From Clostridium sp. (GTDB lineage Bacteria; Bacillota; Clostridia; Clostridiales; Clostridiaceae), in assembly GCF_018372875.1 (NCBI RefSeq), contig NZ_JAHAIF010000082.1, positions 1-7,090 on the forward strand: a stretch of DNA of 7,090 bases. The letters run 5' to 3'. Within the stretch, counting starts at the first letter, position 1. Every line of letters starts with the position of its first letter. The position numbers were made by a program, and so were the translations under genes. A model generated the notes under the pieces. The model made no database searches. It saw only the letters and a program-made list of their open reading frames with translations, and had not been told where the DNA came from. This document shows positions 1-7,090 of the stretch, one piece after another.

Positions 1-56
1 TCTCAACTACTCCACTGCTGTAAAGAAAAAGAAATCAGCATTAGATAAAATGAAAA
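1..56. repeat. Terminal direct repeat, left copy (56 bp)
   Basis: Bases 1-56 are identical, base for base, to bases 7035-7090, the last 56 of the window. The repeat begins TCTCAACTAC and ends TGAAAA. It lies inside the coding sequence of a sigma-like protein. A prefix that exactly equals the suffix is the usual mark of a contig closing on itself (a circle or tandem unit), or of an assembly path that enters and leaves through the same short repeat. The sequence alone does not tell which. Confidence 0.97.
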
Positions 57-97
57 TTCCTTTTAATGAATTTATAAATAATACTTATAATGTTTAA
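2..97 (+). CDS. C-terminal end of sigma-70 region-4-like protein (continues from window right end)
   Basis: An open frame enters from the left edge and ends at TAA (95-97). It encodes 31 residues, beginning LNYSTAVKKKKSALDKMK and ending NNTYNV. The first part is the second half of a helix-turn-helix with a basic recognition helix. The phase and the first 18 codons match the frame that runs off the right end at 7090, so if the ends join, this is the C-terminus of that protein. A terminator hairpin starts within the stop codon, which supports this as the real 3' end of a transcribed gene. Assignment to the sigma-70 region 4 type rests on the combined fragment (see 6787-7090). Alone, the piece shows only a lysine-rich DNA-binding tail. 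Confidence 0.6.
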   Translation, partial: LNYSTAVKKKKSALDKMKIPFNEFINNTYNV

Positions 98-128
98 GAT
101 CTGGAACTGCTCCAGGTCTTATTTTTTT
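96..128 (+). terminator. Rho-independent terminator of the sigma-like gene
   Basis: Arms 96-105 (AAGATCTGGA) and 111-120 (TCCAGGTCTT) pair over 10 bp with a single G:U, around a 5-nt loop (ACTGC). A run of seven T follows at 122-128. The structure begins on the last two bases of the TAA stop. The T run is on the plus side only, so it acts on the plus strand. Confidence 0.9.
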
Positions 129-270
129 ATTTCAAATTTCATTTTTCATGATAAACATCTTCATATATCATTTATGTATACTTTATCAATGACTTTCACT
201 ACTTCTAATGGAAAAAGTCTATTAGTACAAAGATAAGTTACTAGGTCTAAAGTAGTTTAATAGAATAGAT

Positions 271-301
271 AAGAGGCTTGCGCAAGCAAGCCTCTTATTT
301 T
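271..301. terminator. Hairpin between the convergent ends, probable operon terminator
   Basis: Arms 271-280 (AAGAGGCTTG) and 287-296 (CAAGCCTCTT) form a perfect 10-bp stem with a 6-nt loop, about 20 nt beyond the chbG stop codon on the minus strand. The minus-strand tail (ATCTATTCTATT) is only partly U-rich. The plus-strand tail (ATTTTTATA) is better. It may stop transcription both ways, ending the minus-strand operon and catching leftover plus-strand read-through. The remaining non-coding bases between 129 and 270 show no gene or convincing site. Confidence 0.7.
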
Positions 302-316
302 TATATAAATTAAATA

Positions 317-1072
317 TTAATTCCTGTAATTTCTAAAATCTACTAATTTAATGTTATTTTTATATAAGAACTCCTTTACCCATTCGCTACATAAAAACTC
401 ACATTCCATTGGTCTTATTTTAGTGTATGATGAATTATCTAATATAAATTGATCTAAATATCCTGGATGAAAAATTACAATTGTACACTCTTCCTTTTTC
501 ATTGTCTCAAGATTATCTTCAAAATACTTATATGCATCATATAAGCCCTCTTCATTTAATTTTACAAAGCCTAATGAAGTAATTCCATATTCCTTTTCCC
601 ATTCTTTATTAAATCCTGGAATGTCATAAAACAAACCATATCTTTTTGCCACATTTTCTAATGCCTTAAAATAATTTTTTGAAAATACAGCATGTCCTTC
701 AAAATAATCTGGCTTTTTGCCTGTTATTTCTATAAACCTATTTAATTGAGCTTCTATCTCTAATTCACATTCTGAAATGCTAATACTATCAACTTTTCTT
801 TGATTTATTTCACTACTAGAATAAAAGTCACCTTTTTCATTTACTAATGATGGTATTAAGTCTGGTCTCATAAGCGGTCTACCTAAAGAAATATTAGTAT
901 GTTGTCCTATGCAAACTCCTGTATCTTTTACTAAATTATAGCCATGTTCTGCATATTTCATATTTGGCATTATTCCAGTTGAAGTAACTACTCCATCTTT
1001 TATAGACTTTAAAATTCCATAATTTACTCCTTCACTAATTCCTAAGTCATCTGCTCTTATAATTATCTTCAT
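317..1072 (-). CDS. chbG: ChbG/YdjC-type carbohydrate deacetylase
   Basis: This 251-residue protein belongs to the YdjC/ChbG family of metal-dependent deacetylases. ChbG of E. coli removes one N-acetyl group from chito-oligosaccharides such as chitobiose (and its 6-phosphate) in the cytoplasm. Visible marks are the N-terminal MKIIIRADDLG with the metal-binding aspartates D8/D9, H58 in GQHTNIS (family GLHLNLT), H127 in FEGHAVF, and a FHPG motif at 201-204. Length is usual for the family and no signal peptide is seen. The ATG at 1070-1072 follows AAGGAGGG at a proper distance. It is the last gene of the operon, separated from araC by a stable hairpin, so it may be expressed at a different level or from its own promoter. 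The exact sugar is unknown: the family also acts on diacetylchitobiose-like and other N-acetylated sugars. The symbol is given by family resemblance and operon context. Confidence 0.85.
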   Translation of the reverse strand: MKIIIRADDLGISEGVNYGILKSIKDGVVTSTGIMPNMKYAEHGYNLVKDTGVCIGQHTNISLGRPLMRPDLIPSLVNEKGDFYSSSEINQRKVDSISISECELEIEAQLNRFIEITGKKPDYFEGHAVFSKNYFKALENVAKRYGLFYDIPGFNKEWEKEYGITSLGFVKLNEEGLYDAYKYFEDNLETMKKEECTIVIFHPGYLDQFILDNSSYTKIRPMECEFLCSEWVKEFLYKNNIKLVDFRNYRN

Positions 1073-1077
1073 ATTTT

Positions 1078-1116
1078 CCCTCCTTATCTAATCTAATTTA
1101 TAACATTTGATGTTTA
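1078..1116 (-). promoter_or_regulatory. chbG ribosome binding site with small palindrome and weak -10-like element upstream
   Basis: The ribosome binding site AAGGAGGG (minus strand, about 1078-1085) is strong. Upstream, TATAAA (1097-1102) resembles a -10 box, and it abuts a 13-bp imperfect palindrome at 1102-1114 (AACAT, 3-nt centre, ATGTT) that could be an operator. No good -35 box lies at 17-18 bp, so an independent chbG promoter is only possible. Confidence 0.3.
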
Positions 1117-1146
1117 GTATTTTTCCTCACCATTATTAACTAATCT

Positions 1147-1180
1147 AAAGAAGGTTCTTAATTTGTTAAGAACCTTCTTT
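1147..1180 (-). terminator. Perfect 15-bp hairpin overlapping the araC 3' end
   Basis: Arms 1147-1161 and 1166-1180 are exactly complementary over 15 bp with a 4-nt loop (TTTG on the plus strand). On the minus strand the core GGTTCTTAA/TTAAGAACC is followed by TTCTTTAGATT, a moderate U tract built into the lower stem. The arm at 1166-1180 encodes the stop codon and last residues of the AraC protein. It may be a terminator, a partial terminator or an RNA-stabilising stem that sets chbG apart from the upstream genes. Confidence 0.65.
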
Positions 1181-2014
1181 CTTTCTATAACTAGCTGGTG
1201 TTAAACCATAAACTTTTTTAAACTGTGCAATAAAAGATTGTTCGCTAGGAAAACCACATTCATATGCAATATCTATTATTTTATTATTAGAACTAAATAA
1301 CATAAATTTAGCTCTATCTAACCTTACCTTCGTTAAATAAGTATGAAAAGTTACATCTAAATATTTTTTAAACAATGAAGATATATATTGTGGTGTATAA
1401 TTATATTCTCTAGATAAATCATTTAATGATAATTGTTCCTTAAAGTGTATATTAATATAAAATAGAATTCTTGTAAAAGAATCACTATATGGTGAATTGC
1501 CATTTTCATTTTTATCTAACTTTTTCTCTTCAATGCAATGAGAAAGTAATAATAAAAGGTTAGCCTTATATTTCATAATAGCTACTGCATTCTTTTCATT
1601 TATAAGAGCTACTATATTATTAAAATACTTTAAAAATACTTCTGTTTCATTTATCTTAAAAATCTTATTTGAAAATACTACACTATTTATATTTTTAATA
1701 ATAAATCCATTATTTATATGCAAGCATTGAAATCTATATACTCCTTTTGCTCCTACGATTTTATGTAAAGCCTGAGAGCCAATTACACATACCTCTCCCT
1801 TCTTTACATTAAATAAACCGCCTTCATATTCAATGGTCATTTCTCCTTCTAATATATATATTACTTCTAACCATTCATGCCAATGAGCATCTATAGTAGC
1901 TATACTCTCATTAACTCCATAGGATTCTGTTAAAAGACAATATCTATTTATATCAGTTACTCTAATATCATTTGGAACTAAATTTTCATATTCGCTATCT
2001 ATAATAAATTTCAT
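1166..2014 (-). CDS. AraC-family transcriptional regulator with N-terminal cupin domain
   Basis: This 282-residue protein is probably the local activator (or dual regulator) of the operon. An N-terminal cupin/AraC-ligand domain (about 30-90) carries HWHEWLE (H44, H46, E47), the usual sugar-pocket strand, and ends in a KKGE turn. The C-terminal 100 residues hold the two AraC helix-turn-helices: the first around 195-218 (LNDLSREYNYTPQYISSLF) and the second around 243-268 with the signature IAYECGFPSEQSFIAQFKK, ending YGLTPASYRK. The chosen ATG (2012-2014) follows GGTGAT, complementary to the 16S rRNA tail. A frame extension to a TTG at 2024-2026 would use up that binding site, so it is less likely. 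The 29-nt gap after the GH1 gene implies co-transcription and possible autoregulation. E. coli chb likewise carries an AraC-type regulator (ChbR). Which ligand it senses is not visible. Confidence 0.9.
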   Translation of the reverse strand: MKFIIDSEYENLVPNDIRVTDINRYCLLTESYGVNESIATIDAHWHEWLEVIYILEGEMTIEYEGGLFNVKKGEVCVIGSQALHKIVGAKGVYRFQCLHINNGFIIKNINSVVFSNKIFKINETEVFLKYFNNIVALINEKNAVAIMKYKANLLLLLSHCIEEKKLDKNENGNSPYSDSFTRILFYINIHFKEQLSLNDLSREYNYTPQYISSLFKKYLDVTFHTYLTKVRLDRAKFMLFSSNNKIIDIAYECGFPSEQSFIAQFKKVYGLTPASYRKKEGS

Positions 2015-2043
2015 AAAATCACCCAAATATATTCTATCATATA

Positions 2044-3522
<1,479 letters not shown>

Positions 3523-4257
3523 TTAGATTTTTCTTATTTTATTACTATAATAATCAGTTCTTTCAATCCAATCTAAGAACTTTTCTATGCATATATTCCA
3601 AAATCTCCATTCATGTTCATATCCATCTGCACTTATCCATGTAAGATCAAACTCTTTTTCCTTAATTTTATTTACAAAGTCCTTAACATCTTCATAAACA
3701 AAGTCCTCTTCTCCACAAGCAATGAACATTTTAGGTGCTTCTTTAGCCTTTTCTAATACTTCAAATATATCTATTGGATTATTCTGCATTCTAACTGCAG
3801 GAGAAAATGCTCCTATTGCATTATATTTATTTGAGTTTAATATTCCATGATATAATGCACCAAAGCCTCCCATAGATAATCCTGCTATAAAGCTATCTTC
3901 CTTCTTATTAGATATTGGAAAAGTATTGCATATAAATTCTGGTAACTCATCCTCTATGAATTTTTCAAACAAATCATTCCCCATATTAATGTAATTTTTA
4001 TTTTCTCCAGATATCATTACTATTGCTATTTGTCTTTCTTCTGCATAAAGCTCTACATTAGTATATCCTGTCCATTGACTTTGGTTATTTCCAAATCCAT
4101 GTAATAAATATACTACAGGGAATTTTGCGGGATATTCATGGTGAATATCCCCAGCCTTCGTTAAACTTTCTAGAATTGTTACTGTTGGAAGAATTACTTC
4201 TATGTCAACTGTTCTCATTAATGTGTAAGATATAACATTACATTTAATTTTCGCCAT
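3523..4257 (-). CDS. Alpha/beta-hydrolase esterase (EstA/S-formylglutathione-hydrolase-like, COG0627 type)
   Basis: This 244-residue serine esterase has an alpha/beta-hydrolase fold. Catalytic features are the oxyanion loop VVYLLHGFG (H53-G56), the nucleophile elbow GLSMGG with S128, a probable acid D185 in CGEEDF, and H215 in GYEHEWRFW. This pattern fits the tributyrin-esterase/acetyl-esterase group (EstA of streptococci) related to EsteraseD and CE1 enzymes. There is no signal peptide, so it is expected to be cytosolic. It starts 1 nt after the EIIC stop codon (TAAGATG) with only a weak GGAAGTGAG site, so it is probably translated by coupling to EIIC, and it ends inside the GH1 ribosome binding site. 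This placement between permease and glycosidase suggests it removes acetyl or aryl-acyl esters from the imported sugar. The substrate cannot be read from the sequence. Confidence 0.88.
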   Translation of the reverse strand: MAKIKCNVISYTLMRTVDIEVILPTVTILESLTKAGDIHHEYPAKFPVVYLLHGFGNNQSQWTGYTNVELYAEERQIAIVMISGENKNYINMGNDLFEKFIEDELPEFICNTFPISNKKEDSFIAGLSMGGFGALYHGILNSNKYNAIGAFSPAVRMQNNPIDIFEVLEKAKEAPKMFIACGEEDFVYEDVKDFVNKIKEKEFDLTWISADGYEHEWRFWNICIEKFLDWIERTDYYSNKIRKI

Positions 4258-4258
4258 C

Positions 4259-5560
4259 TTAATTGCTCACTTCCATTTCTTGCTTTTTCTCGTTTTCATA
4301 TGCATTCTTATCATCTATCAAGAAGAATGGTAGGTATAAAATAAAGTGGATAAATAATGATATAAGCCATAGTAATAATAAGCTTACTCCTCCTTGGAAA
4401 AACGTTTTTACAAATCCTGGTGTTACCCAAGGCATAGATATTGCAGGATTAATTGTAATTGGAAGTATCTTATATAATCCTATAACTGCTAATCCAGATG
4501 CTATAGGACTCAATACCATAGGCATAAAATATAATGGGTTTAACATTATTGGAAAACCAAATATAATTGGTTCATTTATATTAAATATATTTGCTGGAAT
4601 TACTAGCTTTCTCATAGTTTTATATTTTTCAGATTTTGCAAATATAGTTGCAATACATAAACCTAATGTATTACCTGCTCCACCTATTTGTATACATCCT
4701 CCTAAAATAGCAAATAATAAAAATGGTAAAGGTTGTCCATTAGTAAATGCTTCTGTATTTGCTACACCTACCATCATTAATATTGGCATATAACAACTTA
4801 AAATTGTATTTGGGTGAATTCCAAAGAACCAAATTAAGTTCATTAACGTAAATACTAAAATTAAAGATATAGGTGATGCTCCAAACTTAGCAATTGGTTG
4901 TCCAATCACTGTAGTTATTAAAGAGAAAATATCTCCAAAAGAAGATTGAGCACAAGCATACTTAATTGCAAACATTAACGTAAATATTATCATTGAAACA
5001 AATGTTGGTGATAAAGATTGAGCAACCATTGGTGGTACAGAACTAGGTAATTTTAGTTTTAAATTTTTCTTCATAAGAAAACAGTATAGCCATGGAATAA
5101 ATAAACCTACAATAATAGCTACGAAAATACCATCACTACCCATTTGACTTGTTAACAACATTGAAGAAGGCTTTGCACTATTAGGTAACATAACACTTTG
5201 TACTGGCATCAATAATAAAAATGAAGCTAAAGCAATTACTGCTCCTACTATTCCATTCTCCCCTTCATTCTTTGTATAACAATAAGCAATAGCAGCAACA
5301 ACATATACTGCTAGAAGGGATAAGGTTAATGCTATAACCTCTTGTGCAACACTATACAATCCAGAATTGTTTAAGAAATTAGTCCATGGTTCTATTGGTA
5401 AATTCCCTAAAACTGCAATTACAGCAACCCCTAAAGTAATAGACATAGTACACATAAAGCCTTCTGTTAAAGCTTTAATAAACTTATTATTTGCAACCTT
5501 TTCCGCAAAGGGACCAACTATTTTCTCAAGTCCATTTTGAAAACTATTAAAAAATTTCAT
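4259..5560 (-). CDS. PTS EIIC permease, cellobiose/chitobiose (lactose) family
   Basis: This 433-residue polytopic membrane protein is the sugar-translocating C component of a phosphotransferase system. About ten hydrophobic helices follow a cytosolic N-terminal amphipathic stretch (MKFFNSFQNGLEKIVGPF). Family signatures are WFFGIHPNTI (244-253, H249), GGAGNTLGL (293-301) and NIFNINEPIIFGFP (324-337, E330). The His and the NEP Glu are the sugar-contacting pair in ChbC-type EIIC proteins. The usual IHG is IHP here. No EIIB or EIIA domain is fused and no such gene lies in the window, so it must borrow EIIA and EIIB from another locus. The ATG at 5558-5560 follows AGGAGG (5567-5572) by 6 nt. The gene has its own upstream promoter candidate and leads the tight EIIC-esterase-GH1-AraC unit. 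Cellobiose, chitobiose or another beta-disaccharide are all possible substrates. Confidence 0.94.
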   Translation of the reverse strand: MKFFNSFQNGLEKIVGPFAEKVANNKFIKALTEGFMCTMSITLGVAVIAVLGNLPIEPWTNFLNNSGLYSVAQEVIALTLSLLAVYVVAAIAYCYTKNEGENGIVGAVIALASFLLLMPVQSVMLPNSAKPSSMLLTSQMGSDGIFVAIIVGLFIPWLYCFLMKKNLKLKLPSSVPPMVAQSLSPTFVSMIIFTLMFAIKYACAQSSFGDIFSLITTVIGQPIAKFGASPISLILVFTLMNLIWFFGIHPNTILSCYMPILMMVGVANTEAFTNGQPLPFLLFAILGGCIQIGGAGNTLGLCIATIFAKSEKYKTMRKLVIPANIFNINEPIIFGFPIMLNPLYFMPMVLSPIASGLAVIGLYKILPITINPAISMPWVTPGFVKTFFQGGVSLLLLWLISLFIHFILYLPFFLIDDKNAYENEKKQEMEVSN

Positions 5561-5611
5561 ATTATTCCTCCTGTTGTATGTCTAAATCATGATGCGCGCT
5601 ACTCACTATTT

Positions 5612-5640
5612 AGAATAATTATTACTGAATTAATTTACAA
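5612..5640 (-). promoter_or_regulatory. Candidate sigma-A promoter for the EIIC operon
   Basis: On the minus strand TTGTAA (5635-5640) and TATTCT (5612-5617) are separated by exactly 17 bp. Each matches 4 of 6 consensus bases. This predicts a transcription start near 5604 and a leader of about 45 nt before the EIIC start. No clear terminator separates the upstream ROK gene, so read-through into EIIC may add to this promoter. Confidence 0.4.
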
Positions 5641-5649
5641 TTTCATCAT

Positions 5650-5663
5650 AGCAAACCTTTACA
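5650..5663 (-). promoter_or_regulatory. Near-consensus CcpA cre site upstream of EIIC
   Basis: The minus strand reads TGTAAAGGTTTGCT, matching 13 of 14 positions of the cre consensus TGWAARCGYTWNCW. The only mismatch is the central C (G here). It lies in the 136-nt ROK-EIIC gap, about 10 bp upstream of the proposed -35 box, and would place the operon under carbon catabolite control, as expected for a PTS sugar operon. Confidence 0.5.
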
Positions 5664-5696
5664 TGAGAGGGTAATTAATTTTTAATATTTCTATGT

Positions 5697-6587
5697 CTAT
5701 ATCTTAATATTAAGAAAATTATATAAAGCACCTATTAAATTAGCATCATTTCTATACTTGCAAGGCATAATCTCAGGCTTTCTTAACTTTATAGAGAATT
5801 CATTATACAAATCATCTAACGCCTCTTCTAAATAAGTAAATAGCAAAGGTTCTGCTGATATACCTCCCCCAATTACAAATCGCTCTGGATCTAATATATA
5901 CATTATATTATAAATATTGCTTGCTAATTTACGGCAATAATTTTTGAATCCTTTTTCTACATCTTTATTACCTTCTTTTATTAACTTAAATATATCAATT
6001 CCACTTAAATCCTTTAAATTAGAAGTTTCCTCAACTGCTTTTGAAACTCCTCTAATTCCAAGTTGACAAGCCATTGAATAATCTATATTAGAAACTTGTT
6101 CTATATTTGTATTTACATAAGAAAATTCTCCTGCTGAGAAATTACTTCCATTTAAAAGCTCTCCATTTATTACTATCCCCCCTCCTATTCCTGTTCCTAG
6201 AATCATTGCAACTCCATTTTTAATATCTTTCAAATTTCCAAATCCTAATTCTGCTAACGCTGCACATTTACCATCATTTGCTATAACAACCTTCTTCTTA
6301 ACCTCTCTGCTTATTATTTCAACTAATGGTGCATTGTCAATATAGGATAAAGCCCCACCAGTAATTGCAATTCCTTTTATAACATCAATAACCCCAGGCA
6401 TTGATATAGCAATTCCAATAACATTTTTATAACTACTATGAATCTCTTTAATAACATTCAGTAAATCCCCTAAGGAGCTTAATGGTGTTTTAACTGACCC
6501 CCTATCTAAGAATTCTCCTTGTAAATTACATATTCCATACTTAATAGAACTTCCTCCTATATCCATAGTCAATACAGTATTATCCAT
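5697..6587 (-). CDS. ROK-family sugar kinase (glucokinase/N-acetylglucosamine kinase/beta-glucoside kinase type)
   Basis: This 296-residue cytosolic kinase phosphorylates a free sugar with ATP. Visible ROK features are the N-terminal phosphate loop MDIGGSSIK (8-16), AIAISMPGVID (59-69), the catalytic NDGKCAALAE (N104-D105), the ATP-site GTGIGGG (131-137), AGEFSYV (152-158) and DPERFVIGGGIS (233-244). No N-terminal DNA-binding domain is present, so it is a kinase rather than a ROK repressor. The HxCxxGCxxC zinc motif found in many ROK glucokinases is absent, as in a shorter subgroup that includes BglK-like enzymes. The start ATG (6585-6587) is 7 nt after AGGAGG. It is first in the gene series, 136 nt upstream of EIIC. 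The likely role is to phosphorylate the non-phosphorylated monosaccharide freed by the GH1 enzyme. A beta-glucoside kinase that feeds GH1 without PTS is the alternative. Confidence 0.9.
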   Translation of the reverse strand: MDNTVLTMDIGGSSIKYGICNLQGEFLDRGSVKTPLSSLGDLLNVIKEIHSSYKNVIGIAISMPGVIDVIKGIAITGGALSYIDNAPLVEIISREVKKKVVIANDGKCAALAELGFGNLKDIKNGVAMILGTGIGGGIVINGELLNGSNFSAGEFSYVNTNIEQVSNIDYSMACQLGIRGVSKAVEETSNLKDLSGIDIFKLIKEGNKDVEKGFKNYCRKLASNIYNIMYILDPERFVIGGGISAEPLLFTYLEEALDDLYNEFSIKLRKPEIMPCKYRNDANLIGALYNFLNIKI

Positions 6588-6600
6588 ATATCTTCCTCCT

Positions 6601-6786
6601 TTTTAGTACTCATCTTTATGTTATCAAGAAAAATTATGTTTCCATATTGAATAATTAATATAAAAACTATTAAATCTAAATATTTACCCTTCCATAAATA
6701 TCTATATAAAACTAAATTTATCAAAAACCAAAATAGAACATAAATGGTTATTTCACAAAAAAGTTAGTGGATATTTATTTTTCTAG
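6601..6786. other. AT-rich divergent intergenic region upstream of the ROK gene
   Basis: This stretch is non-coding between the ROK ribosome binding site and the sigma-like reading frame. It must hold the ROK promoter. On the minus strand TTGATA (+ strand about 6716-6721) followed after 16 bp by GATATT is a possible promoter, but the region is so AT-rich that other pairs fit nearly as well. TTCCATA occurs twice (6640-6646 and 6690-6696), exactly 50 bp apart, which may be chance or paired regulator sites. No hairpin terminator, tRNA or small gene is convincing. Confidence 0.4.
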
Positions 6787-7090
6787 TTCTTTTATATACT
6801 TAGGAAATCTACTCAAAGGGATGACCATGAGGGATTGCTATCTGGTGATATTTCTACAGACTTAGAATCTCTTCTTAAACCTGAGGAGTGTCCTTATGAG
6901 AAAAAGGAGTCAGATATTATAGATGCTCAGCTTATTAAACATGTTTTTAAAGAGCTAAATAAAGATGAACTTGAATTAGTTAATCTTGTGATCTTTGAGG
7001 AACATACAGTTAGAGAATATGCAGCATTTAAAAATCTCAACTACTCCACTGCTGTAAAGAAAAAGAAATCAGCATTAGATAAAATGAAAA
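6787..7090 (+). CDS. Sigma-70 region-4-like protein, start missing, runs off the right end
   Basis: The frame is open from just after a TAG (6784-6786) to the window end and encodes FFYILRKSTQRDDHEGLLSG and onward. The segment around ELNKDELELVNLVIFEEHTVREYA resembles region 4 of small sigma-70-like proteins common on Firmicute mobile elements (the Tn916 Orf7 type layout: acidic linker, helix pair, HTH, basic tail). YILRKSTQRDDHEG matches the middle of such proteins, which normally have 30-50 more N-terminal residues. No ATG lies in frame (first TTG at 6835), so the 5' part is missing, frameshifted or replaced at a junction near 6787. Joined to 1-97 across the terminal repeat, it gives a 114-residue frame with no stop until 95-97. 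Codons such as GAG, AAG, CTC and TCC are commoner than in the operon, hinting at separate origin. It may be a remnant. Function as a sigma factor is unproven. Confidence 0.6.
7035..7090. repeat. Terminal direct repeat, right copy (56 bp)
   Basis: Exact copy of bases 1-56, in the same orientation and in the same reading frame of the sigma-like protein. If the two copies are one locus seen twice, the unique unit is 7034 bp. Confidence 0.97.

Noticed and set aside
129..270. Small ORF or RNA gene in the left intergenic region
   Set aside because: The only ATG frames are about 14 codons with no ribosome binding site. A 6-bp GACTTT/AAAGTC pairing is too weak to call a structure.
2015..2026. Upstream TTG start that would add four residues (MGDF) to the AraC protein
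   Set aside because: The GGTGAT in this stretch is the ribosome binding site for the ATG at 2012-2014. Starting at TTG would leave no ribosome binding site.
4263..4793. Long open frame on the plus strand (176 codons)
   Set aside because: It lies wholly antisense to the EIIC gene, has no convincing ribosome binding site, and its protein resembles no known family. It is a shadow of the AT-rich coding strand opposite.
5586..5600. ATCATGAT palindrome next to GCGCGC in the EIIC leader
   Set aside because: It is a striking GC patch, but the palindromes are short and adjacent, with no matching second site and no known operator pattern.
5656..5674. Possible terminator after the ROK gene
   Set aside because: The pairing works only on the plus strand with G:U pairs. 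On the minus strand the stem breaks and no U tract follows, so no ROK terminator is claimed.
6640..6696. TTCCATA repeated 50 bp apart upstream of the ROK gene, possible paired AraC half-sites
   Set aside because: A 7-mer in very AT-rich DNA can repeat by chance, and no longer flanking similarity is seen. It is noted only in the intergenic entry.

Overview
The window is very AT-rich, with strong AGGAGG-type ribosome binding sites, A/T-ending codons and compact operons. This points to a low-GC Firmicute, most likely Clostridium sensu stricto (C. perfringens-like in style). No rRNA or other marker gene fixes the species.

Layout. Positions 2-97 (+) hold the last codons of a small sigma-70 region-4-like protein, followed at once by a strong rho-independent terminator (96-128). 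Six genes then run on the minus strand from about 6587 down to 317. In transcription order they are a ROK-family sugar kinase (5697-6587), a cellobiose/chitobiose-type PTS EIIC permease (4259-5560), an alpha/beta-hydrolase esterase (3523-4257), a GH1 6-phospho-beta-glucosidase (2044-3510), an AraC-family regulator (1166-2014) and a ChbG/YdjC-type carbohydrate deacetylase (317-1072). EIIC, esterase, GH1 and AraC are packed with gaps of 1, 12 and 29 nt. EIIC has its own probable promoter and a near-consensus catabolite-control (cre) site. A perfect 15-bp hairpin separates araC from chbG, and another hairpin follows chbG. From 6787 to the right end (+) lies the body of the sigma-like protein, without a start codon.

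How the genes fit together (inference from families): a beta-linked disaccharide enters and is phosphorylated through EIIC, with EIIA and EIIB supplied from elsewhere. The esterase and ChbG remove acyl groups, GH1 cuts the 6-phospho-disaccharide, and the ROK kinase phosphorylates the free monosaccharide. The AraC protein probably senses an intermediate. The gene content echoes the E. coli chb operon (EIIC, AraC regulator ChbR, deacetylase ChbG), but with a GH1 enzyme where ChbF (GH4) would be and without chbA or chbB.

The most unusual feature is structural. The first 56 bases are identical to the last 56, and the sigma-like reading frame continues in phase from the right end into the left end, finishing at a stop codon and terminator. 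The sequence therefore closes into a 7034-bp circle or a tandem unit, or it is an assembly loop through a repeat. No replication, partition, integrase or transposase gene is visible, so a self-replicating plasmid is not supported by content.
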